Shown here: in pieces, positions 16,539 through 25,961 of the stretch
Numbering within the stretch: the first letter of the stretch is position 1
How the letters are laid out: the number at the start of each line of letters is the position of its first letter
Assembly (NCBI GenBank): GCA_035635555.1
Contig: DASQAT010000041.1
Coordinates: 62,001-126,000, forward strand
DNA from: Candidatus Dormiibacterota bacterium
Lineage (GTDB): Bacteria > Acidobacteriota > Polarisedimenticolia > Gp22-AA2
Reading direction: 5' to 3'
DNA length: 64,000 nucleotides
Program-made: the position numbers and the translations under genes
Notes under the pieces: generated by a model
The model's database searches: none
Told to the model about the DNA's origin: nothing
What the model saw: the letters and a program-made list of their open reading frames with translations, nothing else

Positions 16539-17984
16539 ATGGCGATTCGTTTCGGCACCGATGGCTGGCGCGCTGTGGTCGCGGACGGATTCACCTTCGA
16601 CAACGTGCGCGCCGTGTCCCAGGCCGTCGCGGATCTGCTCCAGGAGGACGGCGGGGCGCGCGCCCCCGTGCCGGTCGGCCACGACGTCCGTTTCCTGGGC
16701 CCCCGGTTCGCCGAGACCGTCGCCGCCGTGCTCGAAGGGAACGGCGTTCCCGCGATCCTTCCCGACGGGCCGGTCACGACGCCGATGGTCTCCTGCCAGG
16801 TCGTCGCGGGCGGAGCTCCGCTCGGCGTGTGCATCACCGCCAGCCACAACCCGCCGGAGTACAACGGATTCAAGATCAAGGCCGCCTTCGGCGGCAGCGC
16901 TCCTCCCGAGCTGACGACGCGAGTCGAGGCGCTCCTGGGTCGAACACCTCCGCGCTCCGGGGCCGTTTCTGGAAGCCGCCGGTCGTTCCTGCCGGCGTAC
17001 GTTCCACGCCTCCGGTCGGTGGTCGATCTCGCGCTCATCCGCAGGAACCCGGTGCGCGCCGTGGTCGACAGCATGCACGGCAGCGGCGGGCGGATCCTGG
17101 AGGACCTGGTGCGCCCCGGACGCGTCCGGGTCACGACGGTCCGCTGGGAGCCCGACCCGATGTTCGGCGGCCGGGCGCCCGAGCCGCTCCCCGACAACCT
17201 GGGGCCGTTGCGTCAGGCGGTGGTCCGGCTGCGAGCCCACATCGGCATCGCCACCGACGGCGACGGCGACCGGATCGCCGCGTGCGACGAGACCGGACGC
17301 GTCCTGTCCCCGTTCCAGGTGTTCGCGCTCGTGGCCCTGCACCTGATCGAGCACAAGAAGTGGCGCGGCGCCATCGCCCGCACCTTCGCGAACACCCTGG
17401 TCGCGGAGCGGATCGCCCGCCGCTTCGGCCTGCCGTTCTACGACCTGCCGGTCGGCTTCAAGCACGTCGCGAAGCTGATGCGGGAGCAGGACGTCCTCAT
17501 CGGCGGCGAGGAAAGCGGCGGCATCGGCGTCAAGGGGTTTCTGCCGGAGCGCGACGGGATCCTGATCGGACTCCTCCTCCTCGAGATGCTCTCGACGGGG
17601 GACCCCAGTCTATCCAGGCGCATCACGGCGATGGAGAAGGAGTACGGACGGTTCTTCTACCGTCGCGTCGACCTGTCGACGCCCGTCGAGGCGGCGCGCC
17701 AGGCGGTGGCGCGTCTGCGGCAGGACCCGCCGGCGCGGCTCGCGGGCCTTGCGGTGACGGGGGTCGACACCCTGGACGGCGTCAAGCTCCTGCTGGGCGA
17801 CGCGGGCTGGATCCTGTTCCGCGGGTCCGGCACCGAGCCCCTCTTGAGGGTGTATTGCGAGGCGCGCTCCGCTGCCGAGGTGGAACGTCTGATCCGGGCG
17901 GGGACGGATCGTCTGCGGAGACCGACACGCGACGGCGGCAGGAAGGTCGCCGTGCCTCAGCGGCCGCCGCGCGTGGCGGAATAG
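16539..17984 (+). CDS. Phosphoglucomutase/phosphomannomutase-family phosphohexomutase
   Basis: Alpha-D-phosphohexomutase that moves phosphate between C1 and C6 of a sugar or amino sugar. The catalytic Ser is in CITASHNPPEYNGFK near residue 100, the metal loop is TDGDGDRIAACDE near 245, the sugar loop is GGEESGGIGVKG near 325, and the C-terminal phosphate loop is FRGSGTEPLLRVY near 430. It begins with IRFGTDGWRA. The 481 residues and GEESGG loop leave glucose, mannose and glucosamine all possible, so no symbol is given. It is the only plus-strand gene in the first 60 kb and its 3' end overlaps the opposing glycosyltransferase by 28 nt. Confidence 0.9.
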   Translation: MAIRFGTDGWRAVVADGFTFDNVRAVSQAVADLLQEDGGARAPVPVGHDVRFLGPRFAETVAAVLEGNGVPAILPDGPVTTPMVSCQVVAGGAPLGVCITASHNPPEYNGFKIKAAFGGSAPPELTTRVEALLGRTPPRSGAVSGSRRSFLPAYVPRLRSVVDLALIRRNPVRAVVDSMHGSGGRILEDLVRPGRVRVTTVRWEPDPMFGGRAPEPLPDNLGPLRQAVVRLRAHIGIATDGDGDRIAACDETGRVLSPFQVFALVALHLIEHKKWRGAIARTFANTLVAERIARRFGLPFYDLPVGFKHVAKLMREQDVLIGGEESGGIGVKGFLPERDGILIGLLLLEMLSTGDPSLSRRITAMEKEYGRFFYRRVDLSTPVEAARQAVARLRQDPPARLAGLAVTGVDTLDGVKLLLGDAGWILFRGSGTEPLLRVYCEARSAAEVERLIRAGTDRLRRPTRDGGRKVAVPQRPPRVAE

Positions 17985-20002
17985 ATTTCGAGCAGGCCGT
18001 CGACGCTCTTCAGGCTGGTGAAGAGGAACACCAGGAGGAGGAACCACGTCGAGGCGCGCGCCAGACGGGCGGTCAGCGGTCGCTCGAACGCCAGGCGCAC
18101 GAGGAACGGCGCCAGGGCGCACAGCGCGAAGGCGTAGACCGCGAGCCTGCCCGATTCGCTTCCCGAGGCCCACTCGGGGAGGGCATACAGCACGCCTGTC
18201 GATACGGCCGTGATCGCGAACGGGAACGCGCGGAAGAGATCGGCCTCGACGAGCATCTCCTCCAGCACGATCCCCGCCGCGACGCACAGGAACGGGTAGA
18301 GCGGGATCCTGTACCAGCCGTAGATCACCCGGAGATCGGCGGTCAGGGCGATGACCGTGGCGTAGACCGCCACCGGGACGAGGAGGGCGCGCTCGCGGCG
18401 CAGCGCGGCGATGGCGGCGCACAGCAGGAGCCAGAGGTACCAGCCCCGGCCGAAGTATTTGACGACGACCTTGCCTGCGAGGAGGTCCTGCAGCGACTCC
18501 GGCCCGACCCACTTGGTCGTCGACTGCGCCTCGATGATTTTCAGGAAGATGCCGAAGTCGAGCGCCCAGGCGTACAGGAGATAGAGAAGGACGCAGCCGC
18601 ACGCCGCGCCGAGCGCGAGGAGCGCGCCGCGGTAGCGGCGGCGGGACAGGAGCAGCACCAGCACGACGACGAGAACGGCGATGCCGGTCGCCTTGCTCCA
18701 GATGGACAGCCCCGAGAGCGCTCCCGCGAGGACGGCGTCGCGCGCCCGCCCGGATCGATCGTGTCTCTGGACCGCGAGGATGGCGCCCAGGAACAGGATC
18801 GACAGGAGACTCTCCGCCTTCACCAGCCTGTGCGCCAGGACGATCACCGGCAGGGTGGCGTAGACCAGCGCGCCGAGGAGCGCCGCCCGTTCCGAGGCTC
18901 CGTACTCCCTCGCCACGCGGTACAGCAGGAGAATCCCGATCAGGCTGAGGACGATCGGCACGATCCGCATGACGGGAAGGGTGCACGACAGGAAGTCCCA
19001 GGGCGGCAGGTAGGTCGCGGGCTGCGCGAGCGACACCACGACCCCCACGAGGATCGAGAACAGGGGCGGATGATCGAAATAGGGCCACACCAGGACGTAC
19101 CGGTCGCCGAACCAGCGGAAGTCACGGGTCTGCTCCATCGGGTACCGGTCGGGAAAGGTGCTCCAGGCCTTCGGCACACCGTCGTGCAGGAGCGTCCACC
19201 CTTCCCAGGCGTGCTGGTATTCGTCGGCCGTCTCGTGATGGAACGGGACCAGGGCGTAATCGTGGAAGCGCAGCATCGCCCCCAGAATGATGATGCCGCC
19301 GAGCGCCAGCGTGACGCGCTCGGCCCGGAGGATGGTCACGAGTCGCGCCGCGGCGCTGCCCTCCCTGCGGGCCAGGAACGCGAGGACCGCGACAGCGACC
19401 GCCGCGGCCGCGAGCAGGAGGAAGCCGATCGCGCGGCGGACGCGGGCCCGGGCGACGGCGTCCTGGTCCGGAGCGAGGTTTCCGGAGGGGACCGGACGGA
19501 GGGTTTCTCCCGGCGGCTTCCAGGAGAGCACCAGGTGCGCGTCCCCCTGCAGCGCGAGACTGTAGTCGAGCGCCAGCGCGTGCCAGCCGGCGGTGAGGGG
19601 TCGCTCGGTGACGGTGTCCGGCTGGGTCTCGACCGGAGCTCCGTCGATCGACAGATGGGCGTCCCCGTGAACGTCGAGCGCGAACCCGTAGGTCCCGGCG
19701 CGCGGCGCCAGGAGCAGCCCGCTCCAGTGGATGTGATACGGCGGCATGGAGTCCCGCGGGAAGTCCCCCAGCCGGCTCTGGTTCCAATGAAAGACGTAGG
19801 CCGCGTCGAGCCTCTGCGGAACGGAGAAATTGATCTGCGGGTCGACCCTCTCGTGGACCGGCGCCTCGACGCCTCCCTGCCCCGCGACCAGGTACCGCCC
19901 CTGGAGTCCCCCGGCCGGCTGGAGCAGGGCGAGGAGGAGAAGGATGAACAGAGCCGCCAGCGCCGTGAGCGCGAGGGCCGCGGGCCGCCCGGGTGATCTC
20001 AC
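17957..20002 (-). CDS. PMT/ArnT-like membrane glycosyltransferase with PA14 domain
   Basis: Polytopic protein of 681 residues. After one N-terminal membrane helix there is a PA14-like beta domain (about residues 30-165; VFHWNQSRLGDFP, HWSGLLLAPRAGTYGFALDVHGDAHLSIDG), probably periplasmic and carbohydrate-binding. A GT-C type membrane domain of about ten helices follows. Typical GT-C features are FHHETADEYQHAWEGW in the first loop (acidic catalytic site) and DHPPLFSILVGV. Such enzymes transfer sugars from lipid-phosphate donors; donor and acceptor are unknown. The GTG start overlaps the deaminase stop, and the 3' end is antisense to the phosphohexomutase by 28 nt. Confidence 0.82.
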   Translation of the reverse strand: MRSPGRPAALALTALAALFILLLLALLQPAGGLQGRYLVAGQGGVEAPVHERVDPQINFSVPQRLDAAYVFHWNQSRLGDFPRDSMPPYHIHWSGLLLAPRAGTYGFALDVHGDAHLSIDGAPVETQPDTVTERPLTAGWHALALDYSLALQGDAHLVLSWKPPGETLRPVPSGNLAPDQDAVARARVRRAIGFLLLAAAAVAVAVLAFLARREGSAAARLVTILRAERVTLALGGIIILGAMLRFHDYALVPFHHETADEYQHAWEGWTLLHDGVPKAWSTFPDRYPMEQTRDFRWFGDRYVLVWPYFDHPPLFSILVGVVVSLAQPATYLPPWDFLSCTLPVMRIVPIVLSLIGILLLYRVAREYGASERAALLGALVYATLPVIVLAHRLVKAESLLSILFLGAILAVQRHDRSGRARDAVLAGALSGLSIWSKATGIAVLVVVLVLLLSRRRYRGALLALGAACGCVLLYLLYAWALDFGIFLKIIEAQSTTKWVGPESLQDLLAGKVVVKYFGRGWYLWLLLCAAIAALRRERALLVPVAVYATVIALTADLRVIYGWYRIPLYPFLCVAAGIVLEEMLVEADLFRAFPFAITAVSTGVLYALPEWASGSESGRLAVYAFALCALAPFLVRLAFERPLTARLARASTWFLLLVFLFTSLKSVDGLLEIYSATRGGR

Positions 20003-21039
20003 GGGCTCACTCCCGCCTCACGGCCGGCGCGCGCCATCTCGCTGGCGAGCGCTTCCTGCTCGATCTCCGGCAGGAAGGTTGCGCGGGCGGTACGCATGCC
20101 GATCGCCAGCACCTCTTCCTTCGTGAAGCCGAGACGTGTGATCAGGACGGCCCACTCATCCACGAGACTCGTCGAGAACAGGGCCGGGTCGTCGCTGTTG
20201 ACCGAGATCCTGACGCCTGCGCGGTGCAGGTCTCCGATCGGATGCGTCTCCCAGCCGCGCACGGTTCCGGTCCTGATGTTGCTCGTCGGGCAGCACTCCA
20301 AAGGGACACCGCGTTCCCTCAGGACGCCGACGAGGACCGGGTCCTCCAGCGCCCGGACGCCGTGGCCGACGCGCTCGGCCCCCAGGACGTCGATCGCCTC
20401 CCACACCGAGCGCGGACCATCGAACTCCCCCGCGTGCACGGTCGTGCGCAAGCCCAGACGGCGGGCCTCCCGATAGGGACCCGCGAAGGCGGCGGTCGGC
20501 AGAGCCTTCTCGTCCCCGCCCATTCCGATGCCGATCACGTCATACTGCCTGCAGGCCGCGGCGCTCTGCACGACCTCCTCCATGCCTTCGATGCCGAACT
20601 GGCGGACGCCGTCGAGCAGGAAGCGCAGTCGCGGCCCCCCGTCCCGCTCGCGGCGCCGGGCCGAACGGCTCGCCGCGTCGAGGATCTCATCGGCCGACAG
20701 ACCGCCGGCGCGCCGGAAGATGATCGGGGAACAGAACACCTCGGCGTAGCGGATGTTGTCGTCCTGCAGGCGACGGGACAGATCGTCGACGATCGTCGCG
20801 AAATCCTCCGGCCGGCGCAGCTCTGCGCACAGCCGCCGGAAGTTCTGCAGGAAGTCCGGGAAGTCGCGGTGCCGGTAGAGACCGGCCAGCCGCCCGCGCG
20901 TCGCGTCGTCGGCCTGCCCTCCCGTCACGCCCGCGATCCGCAAGAGAGTCGGGAGCTCGACCGCACCCTCCAGATGAAGGTGGATTTCCGCTTTGGGGAT
21001 GCGGCGTGCGAATTCCCGTGGATCGCCTGCGTCAATCAC
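19999..21039 (-). CDS. Adenosine deaminase family enzyme
   Basis: TIM-barrel metal-dependent deaminase of 346 residues. Metal ligands are in PKAEIHLHLEGAVE near residue 18; the substrate His is in TTVHAGEFDGP near 200, the catalytic region is ERVGHGVRAL near 225, and RISVNSDDPALFST near 290 carries the Asp pair. It may deaminate adenosine, adenine or aminodeoxyfutalosine; the sequence alone does not settle which. The GTG start lies 46 nt after the transglycosylase, within the alaS-led gene block. Confidence 0.88.
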   Translation of the reverse strand: MIDAGDPREFARRIPKAEIHLHLEGAVELPTLLRIAGVTGGQADDATRGRLAGLYRHRDFPDFLQNFRRLCAELRRPEDFATIVDDLSRRLQDDNIRYAEVFCSPIIFRRAGGLSADEILDAASRSARRRERDGGPRLRFLLDGVRQFGIEGMEEVVQSAAACRQYDVIGIGMGGDEKALPTAAFAGPYREARRLGLRTTVHAGEFDGPRSVWEAIDVLGAERVGHGVRALEDPVLVGVLRERGVPLECCPTSNIRTGTVRGWETHPIGDLHRAGVRISVNSDDPALFSTSLVDEWAVLITRLGFTKEEVLAIGMRTARATFLPEIEQEALASEMARAGREAGVSP

Positions 21040-21085
21040 GATGCCATCCCGGCCGCGGGATCAGGCGCGGCTCCTTCAAGCGGCC

Positions 21086-21793
21086 CTAGGGTCCCGCCGC
21101 AGGGGACGGCTGCGGGCTCGGCGGCGCCCCGTCGGTGAAGTGCACGACACCGGCGGCGTCGGTGTACGAGTGGATCGGCTGCGGTGTCGGGATCGCCAAC
21201 GGCACCGTCCTGGGGGGCGCCGCCAGCAGCAGCGGCTTCTTGCCGCCGAACATCTTGAGAATCCGCGCGACATAGCGGCGGGTCTCGGGATACGGCGGGA
21301 CCGAACCCGTGGCCAGGACGGCGTTCTCGCCCGCGTTGTAGGCCGCCAGCGCCAGGCGCGAGTCCCCCTTGAACAGGTCCAGCAGATAGCGCATGTAGCG
21401 CACGCCGCCGAGGACATTGTCGGCCGGGTTGAACGGATCGGAGACGCCGAATCGCGCGGCCGTGTCGGGCATCAGCTGCATCAGCCCCTGGGCGCCCTTC
21501 TCGGAGACCGCGCGCGAGTTGAAATTCGACTCGACCGCGGCGACCGCGAACACCAGATCGGGATGGATGCCGTGCTTGACCGCCGTCCTGTAGATGAGCT
21601 CGCGGAACTCCTCGCCGGAGCGGGTCACCGGCAGCGGGCCGTGCCCGGTGTAGGCGCGCAGATCCGCACGGTCGGGCACGTTGGTGAGGACCAGGGAGCC
21701 GTCGGCGTTGCGGCGATAGTAGATGTCGTCCCCTGCGAGGATCGGGGCGATGAGACCGGCCGCGGCCAGGATGAGGCAGGCGGCCTGTCTCAT
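21086..21793 (-). CDS. Soluble lytic transglycosylase-like protein (SLT domain)
   Basis: Exported 235-residue murein hydrolase candidate. The signal peptide is residues 1-20 (ACLILAAAGLIAPILAG). The SLT domain has the catalytic Glu in AVAAVESNFNSRAVSEKGAQGLMQLMP near residue 90 and the downstream AAYNAGE motif near 150. Short DUF4124-like tracts flank it: IYYRRNADGSLVLTNVP before and SYTDAAGVVHFTDG after. Its ATG overlaps the alaS stop by 4 nt. The expected activity is non-hydrolytic cleavage of glycan strands in the periplasm. Confidence 0.9.
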   Translation of the reverse strand: MRQAACLILAAAGLIAPILAGDDIYYRRNADGSLVLTNVPDRADLRAYTGHGPLPVTRSGEEFRELIYRTAVKHGIHPDLVFAVAAVESNFNSRAVSEKGAQGLMQLMPDTAARFGVSDPFNPADNVLGGVRYMRYLLDLFKGDSRLALAAYNAGENAVLATGSVPPYPETRRYVARILKMFGGKKPLLLAAPPRTVPLAIPTPQPIHSYTDAAGVVHFTDGAPPSPQPSPAAGP

Positions 21794-24474
21794 CGGGCCG
21801 CACCCACCCTGCGGATGACCGTTTCGACGATCTCGAGCGTACGATCCCGTACCGCTTTCAGATCCGCGGGACTCCTGCCGCCCGCCTCGGCCATGTCCGG
21901 CCTGCCGCCTCCCCGGCCGTCGAACAGACGGGCCAGCTCCTGCACGATGTCTCCGGCGTGCAGCGGCGGGATGAGGTCCCGGCTGACCGACGCGGTCACG
22001 GTGACGCGCTCATCGCGCACCGCCCATTGGACGATGACGCCCGAGGGCAGGCGCCGGCGACTCGCGTCCACGAGCGCCCGCACCGCGTCCTTGTCCAGAC
22101 CCTCCTGAGGCCCGCGCACCAGCACCTTGATCCCGGCCGCCTCCCGGACGTCCTCCTCCGCTCCGCCGGGTCCGCCGGCCGCCATCGTCACCTTGAGGCG
22201 TTCGATCTCGCGCTGCAGGGAACGGTTCTGCTCCAGGAGACGGACGAGCGTCTCGTGCACTTTCGGCTTCTCGACGTTCAGAGCCGACTGCACGGTCTCC
22301 ACGAGCGCCTTGTCGGCGCGCGCCTCGCGCAGGGCCAGCCGGCCTGCCAGCGCCTCGATGCGCCGGACCCCGGCGGCGATGCCGCGCTCCTGCGCGACCT
22401 TCAGGAGACCGATCGAGCCCGTCGACGAGGCGTGCGTGCCGCCGCACAGCTCGATGCTGAATCCGGGCACCTCGACCACCCGCACCACGTCCCCGTACTT
22501 GTCTCCGAAGAAGGCCAGCGCCCCCTTGCGGAGCGCCTCGTCGATGGGCATGACACTGGTCTTGATCGGAAGGTCCTGGCGGATGACGTCGTTCACCTCG
22601 TCCTCGACCTGGGCCAGGATGTCGTCCGACAGGGCGGCGTAGTGGCTGAAGTCGAAGCGGAAACGGTCGGGATTCACCAGGGATCCGGCCTGCTTCACGT
22701 GCAGGCCGACGATGTCGCGCAACGCGGCGTGCAGAAGGTGGGTGGCGTCATGGCTGCGCATCACAGCGTCCCGCCGCGACGCGTCCACCTCGGCGCGCAC
22801 CGCGTCGCCGACGCGCAGCCGGCCCTCGCGCAGCTCGACCGAGTGCAGGTTCAACCCGGGCAGGGGCGCCTGCGTGTCGCGCACGAAGGCCACGCCGGTC
22901 GAGGACGTCAGGTACCCCGTGTCGCCGACCTGCCCGCCCCCCTCGGCGTAGAACGGCGTCCGGTCGAGGAGGATCTGGCCCTCCTCTCCCGCGCCCAACT
23001 CGTCCAGGAGAGTGTCGTCGCGGACGATCGCCAGGACGCGCGCCTCCTGCACGATCGTCGCAGCGTAGCCGACGAAATCGGTGGTCCGGACCGGCAGGCG
23101 CGCGGCGACCGCGGGCACGGCGGAGGCGATCTCCTTCATCCCCCGGCGCGATCGCTCCCGCTGCTCGTCCATCGCCTTCTCGAACCCGGCCTCGTCGACC
23201 GTGAGATGCCAGCCGTGGGCGACGTCCCGGATCAGATCGAGAGGGATCCCGAAGGTGTCGTACAGGCGGAAGGCCTCGGGACCGGGCAGGACCGCCTTCT
23301 TCCCGGCGCTCAGGCCGCGCGCGAGATCTTCGACCTTGACCAGCCCCACCGCCAGCGTCGAGGCGAAGCGCTCTTCCTCGCGGCGCGCCGTCTGCGCGAT
23401 GAGGTCGCGATGGGCCACCAGGTCCTCATACGGGTCCTTCATGATGTCGATGACGGTCCCGGAGAGATCGCACAGGAACGGTCTCTCGATCCCGAGGGTC
23501 CGGCCGAAGCGCATCGCCCGGCGCATGATTCTCCGCAGCACGTATCCCCGACCGTCGTTGCTCGGGACGGCGCCGTCCGAGATCAGGAACGTCATGGCGC
23601 GGACGTGGTCGGCGATGACGTGGAGGGCGACGGTGTCGTCCTTCTTGCCTGAGTCCTTCCACCCCCCCTCCTTCGCCGCCAGCCGCTTCGCGGCGTCCAC
23701 GATCGGCCTGAAGAGGTCGGTCTCGTAGTTGCCGGCGACCCCCTGCAGGACCGAGGCGATCCGCTCGAGGCCCATGCCGGTGTCGACACCCGTTTTGGCC
23801 AGGGGCCGGAGTTCTCCCCCCGGCTGCCGGTCGAACTGCATGAACACGAGGTTCCACAGCTCCATGAAGCGGCCGCAGTCGTGTCCGGGGTTGCAGTCCT
23901 TGCGTCCCTCCGCGCACGCGCCGGCGCGGTCGAAGTGGATCTCCGAGCACGGCCCGCACGGTCCGGTGTCCCCCATCGACCAGAAGTTGTCCTTCTCGCC
24001 CAGACGGATGATCCGGTCCCCGGGGACGCCGATCGTCCCGCTCCAGACCCCGAACGACTCCTCGTCATCCAGGTAGATCGTCACCCACAGCTTCCCCTTG
24101 GGGAGCGCGAAGACACGGGTCATCAGATCCCAGGCATATTCGATCGCGTCCTTCTTGAAGTAGTCGCCGAACGAGAAGTTCCCCAGCATCTCGAAGAAGG
24201 TGTGATGCCGCGGCGTCCGTCCGACCTGCTCCAGATCGTTGTGCTTGCCCGAGACGCGCATGCACTTCTGCGAGCTGGCCGCGCGCCGGTAGGGCCGCGT
24301 CTCCCGCCCCAGGAACACGTCCTTGAACTGATTCATCCCCGCGTTGGTGAACAGGAGGGTCGGATCCTGCGCCGGTATGAGGGAGGAGGAGGGGACGCGC
24401 TGGTGCCCGCGCTCCTCGAAGAAACGCAGGAATTCCTCGCGGATCCAGGCGGCGCTCGGCTTGTGAAGCGGCAT
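21790..24474 (-). CDS. alaS: Alanyl-tRNA synthetase
   Basis: Charges tRNA-Ala. It has 894 residues from the ATG at 24474 (MPLHKPSAAWIREEFLRFFEERGH). The aminoacylation core has the class II motifs SSSLIPAQDPTLLFTNAGMNQFKD and RHHTFFEMLGNFSFGDYFKK. The editing domain has the zinc motif HDATHLLHAAL and CGGTHASSTGSIG, and the C-terminal C-Ala domain ends the protein. A longer N-terminal extension in frame lacks family similarity and would cross the promoter, so it was not used. The downstream transglycosylase, deaminase and glycosyltransferase are closely spaced behind it. Confidence 0.97.
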   Translation of the reverse strand: MPLHKPSAAWIREEFLRFFEERGHQRVPSSSLIPAQDPTLLFTNAGMNQFKDVFLGRETRPYRRAASSQKCMRVSGKHNDLEQVGRTPRHHTFFEMLGNFSFGDYFKKDAIEYAWDLMTRVFALPKGKLWVTIYLDDEESFGVWSGTIGVPGDRIIRLGEKDNFWSMGDTGPCGPCSEIHFDRAGACAEGRKDCNPGHDCGRFMELWNLVFMQFDRQPGGELRPLAKTGVDTGMGLERIASVLQGVAGNYETDLFRPIVDAAKRLAAKEGGWKDSGKKDDTVALHVIADHVRAMTFLISDGAVPSNDGRGYVLRRIMRRAMRFGRTLGIERPFLCDLSGTVIDIMKDPYEDLVAHRDLIAQTARREEERFASTLAVGLVKVEDLARGLSAGKKAVLPGPEAFRLYDTFGIPLDLIRDVAHGWHLTVDEAGFEKAMDEQRERSRRGMKEIASAVPAVAARLPVRTTDFVGYAATIVQEARVLAIVRDDTLLDELGAGEEGQILLDRTPFYAEGGGQVGDTGYLTSSTGVAFVRDTQAPLPGLNLHSVELREGRLRVGDAVRAEVDASRRDAVMRSHDATHLLHAALRDIVGLHVKQAGSLVNPDRFRFDFSHYAALSDDILAQVEDEVNDVIRQDLPIKTSVMPIDEALRKGALAFFGDKYGDVVRVVEVPGFSIELCGGTHASSTGSIGLLKVAQERGIAAGVRRIEALAGRLALREARADKALVETVQSALNVEKPKVHETLVRLLEQNRSLQREIERLKVTMAAGGPGGAEEDVREAAGIKVLVRGPQEGLDKDAVRALVDASRRRLPSGVIVQWAVRDERVTVTASVSRDLIPPLHAGDIVQELARLFDGRGGGRPDMAEAGGRSPADLKAVRDRTLEIVETVIRRVGAAR

Positions 24475-24496
24475 GGCTCGTCCTCGAAGGGGCGCC

Positions 24497-24505
24497 ATTA
24501 TAGCA
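24497..24505 (-). promoter_or_regulatory. Extended -10 promoter for alaS
   Basis: Minus strand TGCTATAAT at 24505-24497 contains a perfect TATAAT preceded by the TGN extension. No -35 hexamer is evident at 16-18 nt, which is expected for extended -10 promoters. The leader would be only about 15 nt before the ATG at 24474. Confidence 0.5.
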
Positions 24506-24602
24506 AGCCGTCGCGTCCGCGCGTCGCCACGCGCCCGCGGGTGCCGGGGCGGGAGGAGTGGGGATTCGGAGCGAAGAGCCGGAGCGGCCCGCATGGGGCA
24601 GG

Positions 24603-25814
24603 TTACTTCTTGCGCGGGCCGCCCGCGCCGTGGGCGCGCGACAGGTCGAACACCGAGCCGCCCGCGGCGCCCGCGGCGCCCGCCGCGTTCTCGAAGCCGG
24701 ACTTGAGGGTGCTCTCCATCTCGCGCTGCGCCACGTCCGCCGTCGATTCGATCCCCTGCAGCTTGAGCTTGAACTCGTCCGGGTTGGTGGCGCGGCGCAG
24801 CGCCTCCTCCATGGTGATCAGCTCCTTCTTGAAGAGCTGGAAGATCGACTGGTCGAAGGTCTGCATGCCGTACTGCGACGTGCCCTGGGCGATCGCCTCG
24901 TGGATCAGCTTGGTCTTGTCCTTGTTCTCGATGCAGTCGCGCACGAAGTTGGTGATCCGCAGGACTTCGACGCCAGGCACCCGGCCGTTGCCGTCGGCGC
25001 GCGGCAGCAGGCGCATCGAAATGACCGCCTTCAGGACGCTCGCGAGCTGCAGCCGGATCTGCTTCTGCTGGTGCGGAGGGAAGACCGAGATGACGCGATT
25101 GATCGTCTCGGTGGCGTCGAGGGTGTGGAGGGTCGAGAACACCAGGTGCCCGGTCTCGGCCGCGGTCAAAGCCGTCTCGATCGTCTCGTAGTCGCGCATC
25201 TCGCCGACCAGGATGACGTCGGGATCCTGCCGCAGGGCCGAACGCAGGGCCGTCGCGAACGATTTCGTGTCGACCTCGACCTCGCGCTGGTTCACCAGGC
25301 TCTTCTTGTCGCGGTGCAGGAACTCGATCGGGTCCTCGATCGTCATGACGTGCTCGGTGCGCTGCTGGTTGATGTAGTCGATCATGGCGGCCAGACAGGT
25401 CGATTTTCCCGATCCGGTGGTCCCGGTGACCAGGATCAGCCCGCGACGCTCGTCGGCGATGGTCTTCAGGACGGGCGGCAGCAGCAGATCCTCGATGCTC
25501 AGGATCTTGGCCGGGATGACGCGCAGCACCAGCCCGACGGTGCCGCGCTGCTGGAACACGTTGACGCGGAAACGCCCCAGGCCCGGGACCGAGTACGCCA
25601 GGTCGATCTCGAAGTGGTCCTTGAATTTCTGCTTCTGGCGTCCGCTCATGATGCTGAACGCCATGGCAATGGTGTCCTCCTGCGACATGCGATTCAGCTC
25701 GCTGAGGGGGGTGAGGCGGCCGTTCACGCGGATGACGGGGTGGCTGCCGACCTTGAGATGCAGGTCCGACGCCCGGCGCTCCGTCGCAATCTTGAGCAGG
25801 TCGTTGACGTGCAT
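24603..25814 (-). CDS. pilT: Type IV pilus retraction ATPase PilT
   Basis: Hexameric motor that depolymerises type IV pili for twitching. From the ATG at 25814 (MHVNDLLKIATERRASDLHLKVG) it has 403 residues. Walker A is VTGTTGSGKSTCLAAMI, the Asp box is EDPIEFLH, Walker B is DPDVILVGEMRD and the His box is AAETGHLVFSTLHT. The last 40 residues form an Ala/Gly-rich tail. The ATG is preceded by a GGGGAGCAGCGGC region. Other pilus genes are not adjacent, though a TPR pilotin-like protein and a PilB-like protein are elsewhere in the window. Confidence 0.95.
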   Translation of the reverse strand: MHVNDLLKIATERRASDLHLKVGSHPVIRVNGRLTPLSELNRMSQEDTIAMAFSIMSGRQKQKFKDHFEIDLAYSVPGLGRFRVNVFQQRGTVGLVLRVIPAKILSIEDLLLPPVLKTIADERRGLILVTGTTGSGKSTCLAAMIDYINQQRTEHVMTIEDPIEFLHRDKKSLVNQREVEVDTKSFATALRSALRQDPDVILVGEMRDYETIETALTAAETGHLVFSTLHTLDATETINRVISVFPPHQQKQIRLQLASVLKAVISMRLLPRADGNGRVPGVEVLRITNFVRDCIENKDKTKLIHEAIAQGTSQYGMQTFDQSIFQLFKKELITMEEALRRATNPDEFKLKLQGIESTADVAQREMESTLKSGFENAAGAAGAAGGSVFDLSRAHGAGGPRKK

Positions 25815-25866
25815 GGAGTTGCCGCTGCTCCCCTGGGGGGAAACCGGCCCCCGTGACGACGCGTGG

Positions 25867-25895
25867 AATCTAGGTTCCGCGCGGTGCGAAGTCAA
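25867..25895 (-). promoter_or_regulatory. Promoter of pilT
   Basis: Minus strand TTGACT (25895-25890), a 17-nt spacer and TAGATT (25872-25867): 5 of 6 and 4 of 6 matches at ideal spacing. The expected start is near 25860, leaving a leader of about 46 nt. It separates pilT from the upstream ilvE gene. Confidence 0.55.
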
Positions 25896-25961
25896 GAAAC
25901 CGGCTTGTTTTCTGACTGTTACGCAGGCAGGGGTGGGCGGGACTTCCGAGCGGACAGGCGC

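Noticed and set aside
16367-19996. Very long plus-strand open frame (over 1200 codons)
   Set aside because: It lies mostly antisense to the glycosyltransferase and in another frame of the phosphohexomutase; composition is Arg/Pro/Gly-rich with no motifs. It is an artefact of GC-rich codon usage.
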